A stretch of DNA of 6,803 nt from Helicobacteraceae bacterium (GTDB lineage Bacteria; Campylobacterota; Campylobacteria; Campylobacterales; SZUA-545). The stretch covers positions 1-6,803 of the forward strand of contig QKHD01000336.1 in assembly GCA_003250175.1 (NCBI GenBank), given 5' to 3'. The notes below the pieces were generated by a model. That model worked only from the letters and a program-made list of their open reading frames with translations, had not been told where the DNA came from and ran no database searches. Both the position numbers and the translations under genes were made by a program. Shown piece by piece: positions 5,401 to 6,803 of this stretch (position 1 is its first letter; the number at the start of each line of letters is the position of its first letter).

Positions 5401-6075
5401 ATGCAAAATGACGCTCTCCTCCACAAACTTTATCAGCTCAATCTGCTCCGGAAAATGGGGTTTGAATACTGCGATGCCGTGACCCTGCCATCCAAAACCG
5501 AAACCGTCGATATCGGCTCTGCCTCGCTGGACGAACTGCGCAAAGCCGCCCTTGCCTGCCACCTGTGCAATCTGGCCAAGGGGCGCAAAAACGTCGTTTT
5601 CGGCGAGGGTGACCCCAAGGCTAGGCTGATGATCGTGGGCGAAGGTCCCGGCGCGTCGGAAGACGAACAGGGCCGCCCCTTTGTCGGGCGCAGCGGCGAG
5701 CTGCTGACCCAGATGATCGAAAAGGCCATTGGCATCTCCCGCAACCATGTTTTTATTGCCAACGTGGTCAAGTGCCGCCCTCCGGGCAACCGCAATCCGG
5801 AGCCCGAAGAGATGGAGGCGTGCCGACCCTTTCTCGATAAACAGATCGAGCTGATTAATCCGGAGGTGATTCTCTGCCTGGGGGGCGTCAGCTTTCAGGC
5901 GCTGACCGGGGAAGAGGCCGGGATCACCAAGGCGCGGGGCAAGGTCTATGAATGGCACGGGCGCAAGCTGGTACCCTCCTTTCACCCCAGCTACCTGCTG
6001 CGCAACCCCAGCGCCAAAAAAGAGGCCTACGCGGATATGCTCACCGTAAAAGAACTACTGGATTTAAAACGCTAA
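5401..6075 (+). CDS. Family 4 uracil-DNA glycosylase ([4Fe-4S])
   Basis: This 224-residue enzyme removes uracil from DNA as the first step of base excision repair. Family 4 marks are in order: iron-sulphur cysteines Cys53 and Cys56 (CHLC), the GEGPGASEDEQG motif (80-91) followed by RPFVGRSGELL, Cys125 in VVKCRPPGNRNP, Cys141 in EACRPFL, and the late HPSYLL motif with His195. All four cluster ligands are present. I chose the ATG at 5401 because the N-terminus (LLHKLYQLNLLRKMGFEYC) resembles that of relatives and because longer in-frame starts would run back over the response regulator and its promoter. The start has no ribosome site and lies at the predicted transcription start. The stop TAA overlaps the AAAGGAG ribosome site of the next gene, so the two are an operon. 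Confidence 0.94.
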   Translation: MQNDALLHKLYQLNLLRKMGFEYCDAVTLPSKTETVDIGSASLDELRKAALACHLCNLAKGRKNVVFGEGDPKARLMIVGEGPGASEDEQGRPFVGRSGELLTQMIEKAIGISRNHVFIANVVKCRPPGNRNPEPEEMEACRPFLDKQIELINPEVILCLGGVSFQALTGEEAGITKARGKVYEWHGRKLVPSFHPSYLLRNPSAKKEAYADMLTVKELLDLKR

Positions 6076-6086
6076 AGGAGTTAGCA

Positions 6087-6794
6087 ATGGAGAAGGAAAA
6101 AGTCAAACAACAGGTACTGGAAGCCTATGGGTTTCGCCACGCATGCAAATTGTTCGATGCAAGCAAAAAGATCGACGAAGCGGATATGGACTATCTTCTG
6201 GAAACCGGGCGCCTGAGCCCCACCTCCTTCGGGATGCAGGGAGTCCGGATGATCGTCATCACCGACGATGCCCTCCGGGCCAAACTCAAACCCGCCTGCT
6301 GGAACCAAAACCAGATCGACTCCTCCAGCCATCTGGTGGTGTTTACTACCCGGACGCAAGACTTAGTTCCCGGAAGTGACTGGGTCAAATCCCGCTTCGC
6401 CGACCGCGGCATGCCCATCGAAGCCCAGGAGGCCTACTACACCCGCTATGCCGGGTTTCACCAGAGCCTGAAAGATCAGATCGCCGGCTACTTCAGCCGC
6501 TCCTTTGTCAACCTCTTTTACAACATCTTTCACCATGGCCGAAACGCACAGGATATCTACCACTGGGGCGCCAAGCAGTGCTATATCCTCATGGGCAATA
6601 TGATGACTGCCGCCGCTATGATCGGCATTGACAGCTGCCCGTTAGAAGGCTTTGAAAAGAACAAGGTCGAAGGAATTTTGGAGCTGGATACGCAAAAAGA
6701 GGAGGTCGTTTTAATCTGTGCCTTCGGCTACAGACAAAACGACCAGCCGCAAAAACGCCGCCTGCCGATCGGGGAGATCAGCGAGCGACGTTAA
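6087..6794 (+). CDS. Nitroreductase-family NAD(P)H flavin oxidoreductase
   Basis: This 235-residue protein belongs to the FMN-dependent nitroreductase family (NfsB-like). Seen are the N-terminal FRHACKLFDASKKI (16-29), where the Arg-His region contacts FMN phosphate in known members, GRLSPTSFGMQ (41-51), SSHLVVFTTRT (79-89), the helix AKQCYILMGNMMTAAAMIGID (162-182), PLEGFE (185-190) and a C-terminal basic KRRLPIGE. Members reduce nitro compounds, quinones or flavins with NAD(P)H; the true substrate is not deducible. The insert between ~96 and ~155 is fairly long and Tyr/Phe-rich, which may shape the active site or dimer contact. AAAGGAG six bases upstream sets the start at 6087, only 11 nt after the glycosylase stop. 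The link with DNA repair may be no more than co-transcription. No terminator is visible in the nine bases that remain. Confidence 0.88.
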   Translation: MEKEKVKQQVLEAYGFRHACKLFDASKKIDEADMDYLLETGRLSPTSFGMQGVRMIVITDDALRAKLKPACWNQNQIDSSSHLVVFTTRTQDLVPGSDWVKSRFADRGMPIEAQEAYYTRYAGFHQSLKDQIAGYFSRSFVNLFYNIFHHGRNAQDIYHWGAKQCYILMGNMMTAAAMIGIDSCPLEGFEKNKVEGILELDTQKEEVVLICAFGYRQNDQPQKRRLPIGEISERR

Positions 6795-6803
6795 GGCTTT
6801 TAG

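Larger units (their letters stand above)
529..6249. repeat. Dispersed palindromic word TCCGGA / CTCCGGAG (21 copies)
   Basis: TCCGGA starts at 529, 876, 1197, 1457, 1606, 2057, 2286, 2335, 2414, 2528, 3620, 3776, 4619, 4657, 4901, 4915, 5050, 5447, 5796, 5859 and 6244. Seven (1197, 2335, 3620, 4619, 4657, 4901, 4915) are the full octamer CTCCGGAG. Copies fall in all three codon phases and in the noncoding terminator. By-eye counts of the related palindromes ACCGGT and GCCGGC give about three each. The count is direct; any function is unknown. Confidence 0.6.

Noticed and set aside
5952..6086. In-frame extension of the nitroreductase into the glycosylase gene.
   Set aside because: The ATG at 6087 has a perfect AAAGGAG six bases upstream, and the extra residues are frame-shifted glycosylase sequence.

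Overview
The window looks like chromosomal DNA of a Gram-negative bacterium, most likely a member of the Campylobacterota (former Epsilonproteobacteria) with fairly high GC (roughly 55%, judged by eye). This is inferred from three things: the IlvD and histidine-kinase protein sequences as I remember their relatives, promoters with a strong (T)GGTATAAT-type -10 and little or no -35, and two lipoproteins with classical lipoboxes. I cannot name the genus.

Layout from left to right: (1) the C-terminal end of a sensor histidine kinase on the + strand (to 149). (2) A convergent two-gene operon on the - strand (2604 down to 146). It encodes a GH16 family, lichenase-like beta-glucanase lipoprotein, then a lipoprotein with an alpha/beta-hydrolase (esterase-like) domain, thrombospondin type 3 calcium-binding repeats and a CBM2-like carbohydrate-binding domain. 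(3) A four-gene tRNA cluster on the - strand, transcribed Gly(GCC)-Leu(UAA)-Cys(GCA)-Ser(UGA). (4) Divergent from it, ilvD (dihydroxy-acid dehydratase, 3200-4888). (5) A convergent orphan single-domain response regulator on the - strand (4926-5294), separated from ilvD by a strong hairpin terminator. (6) Divergent from the regulator, a + strand pair: a family 4 [4Fe-4S] uracil-DNA glycosylase followed 11 nt later by a nitroreductase-family flavoprotein.

Most of this is ordinary housekeeping content. The accessory part is the GH16/esterase lipoprotein pair, which looks like a small surface or periplasmic polysaccharide-processing module: one protein to cut a beta-glucan, the other to bind carbohydrate and probably hydrolyse an ester. 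No transporter or regulator of a polysaccharide-utilisation locus lies next to it.

The signals not explained by genes are: a strongly repeated palindromic word, TCCGGA (21 copies, seven as CTCCGGAG, two of these forming a terminator stem); a uracil-DNA glycosylase promoter placed so that the mRNA would be leaderless; and inverted repeats around the tRNA-Gly gene and its promoter. I see no CRISPR array, insertion sequence, integrase or phage gene, and no convincing wholly new system.
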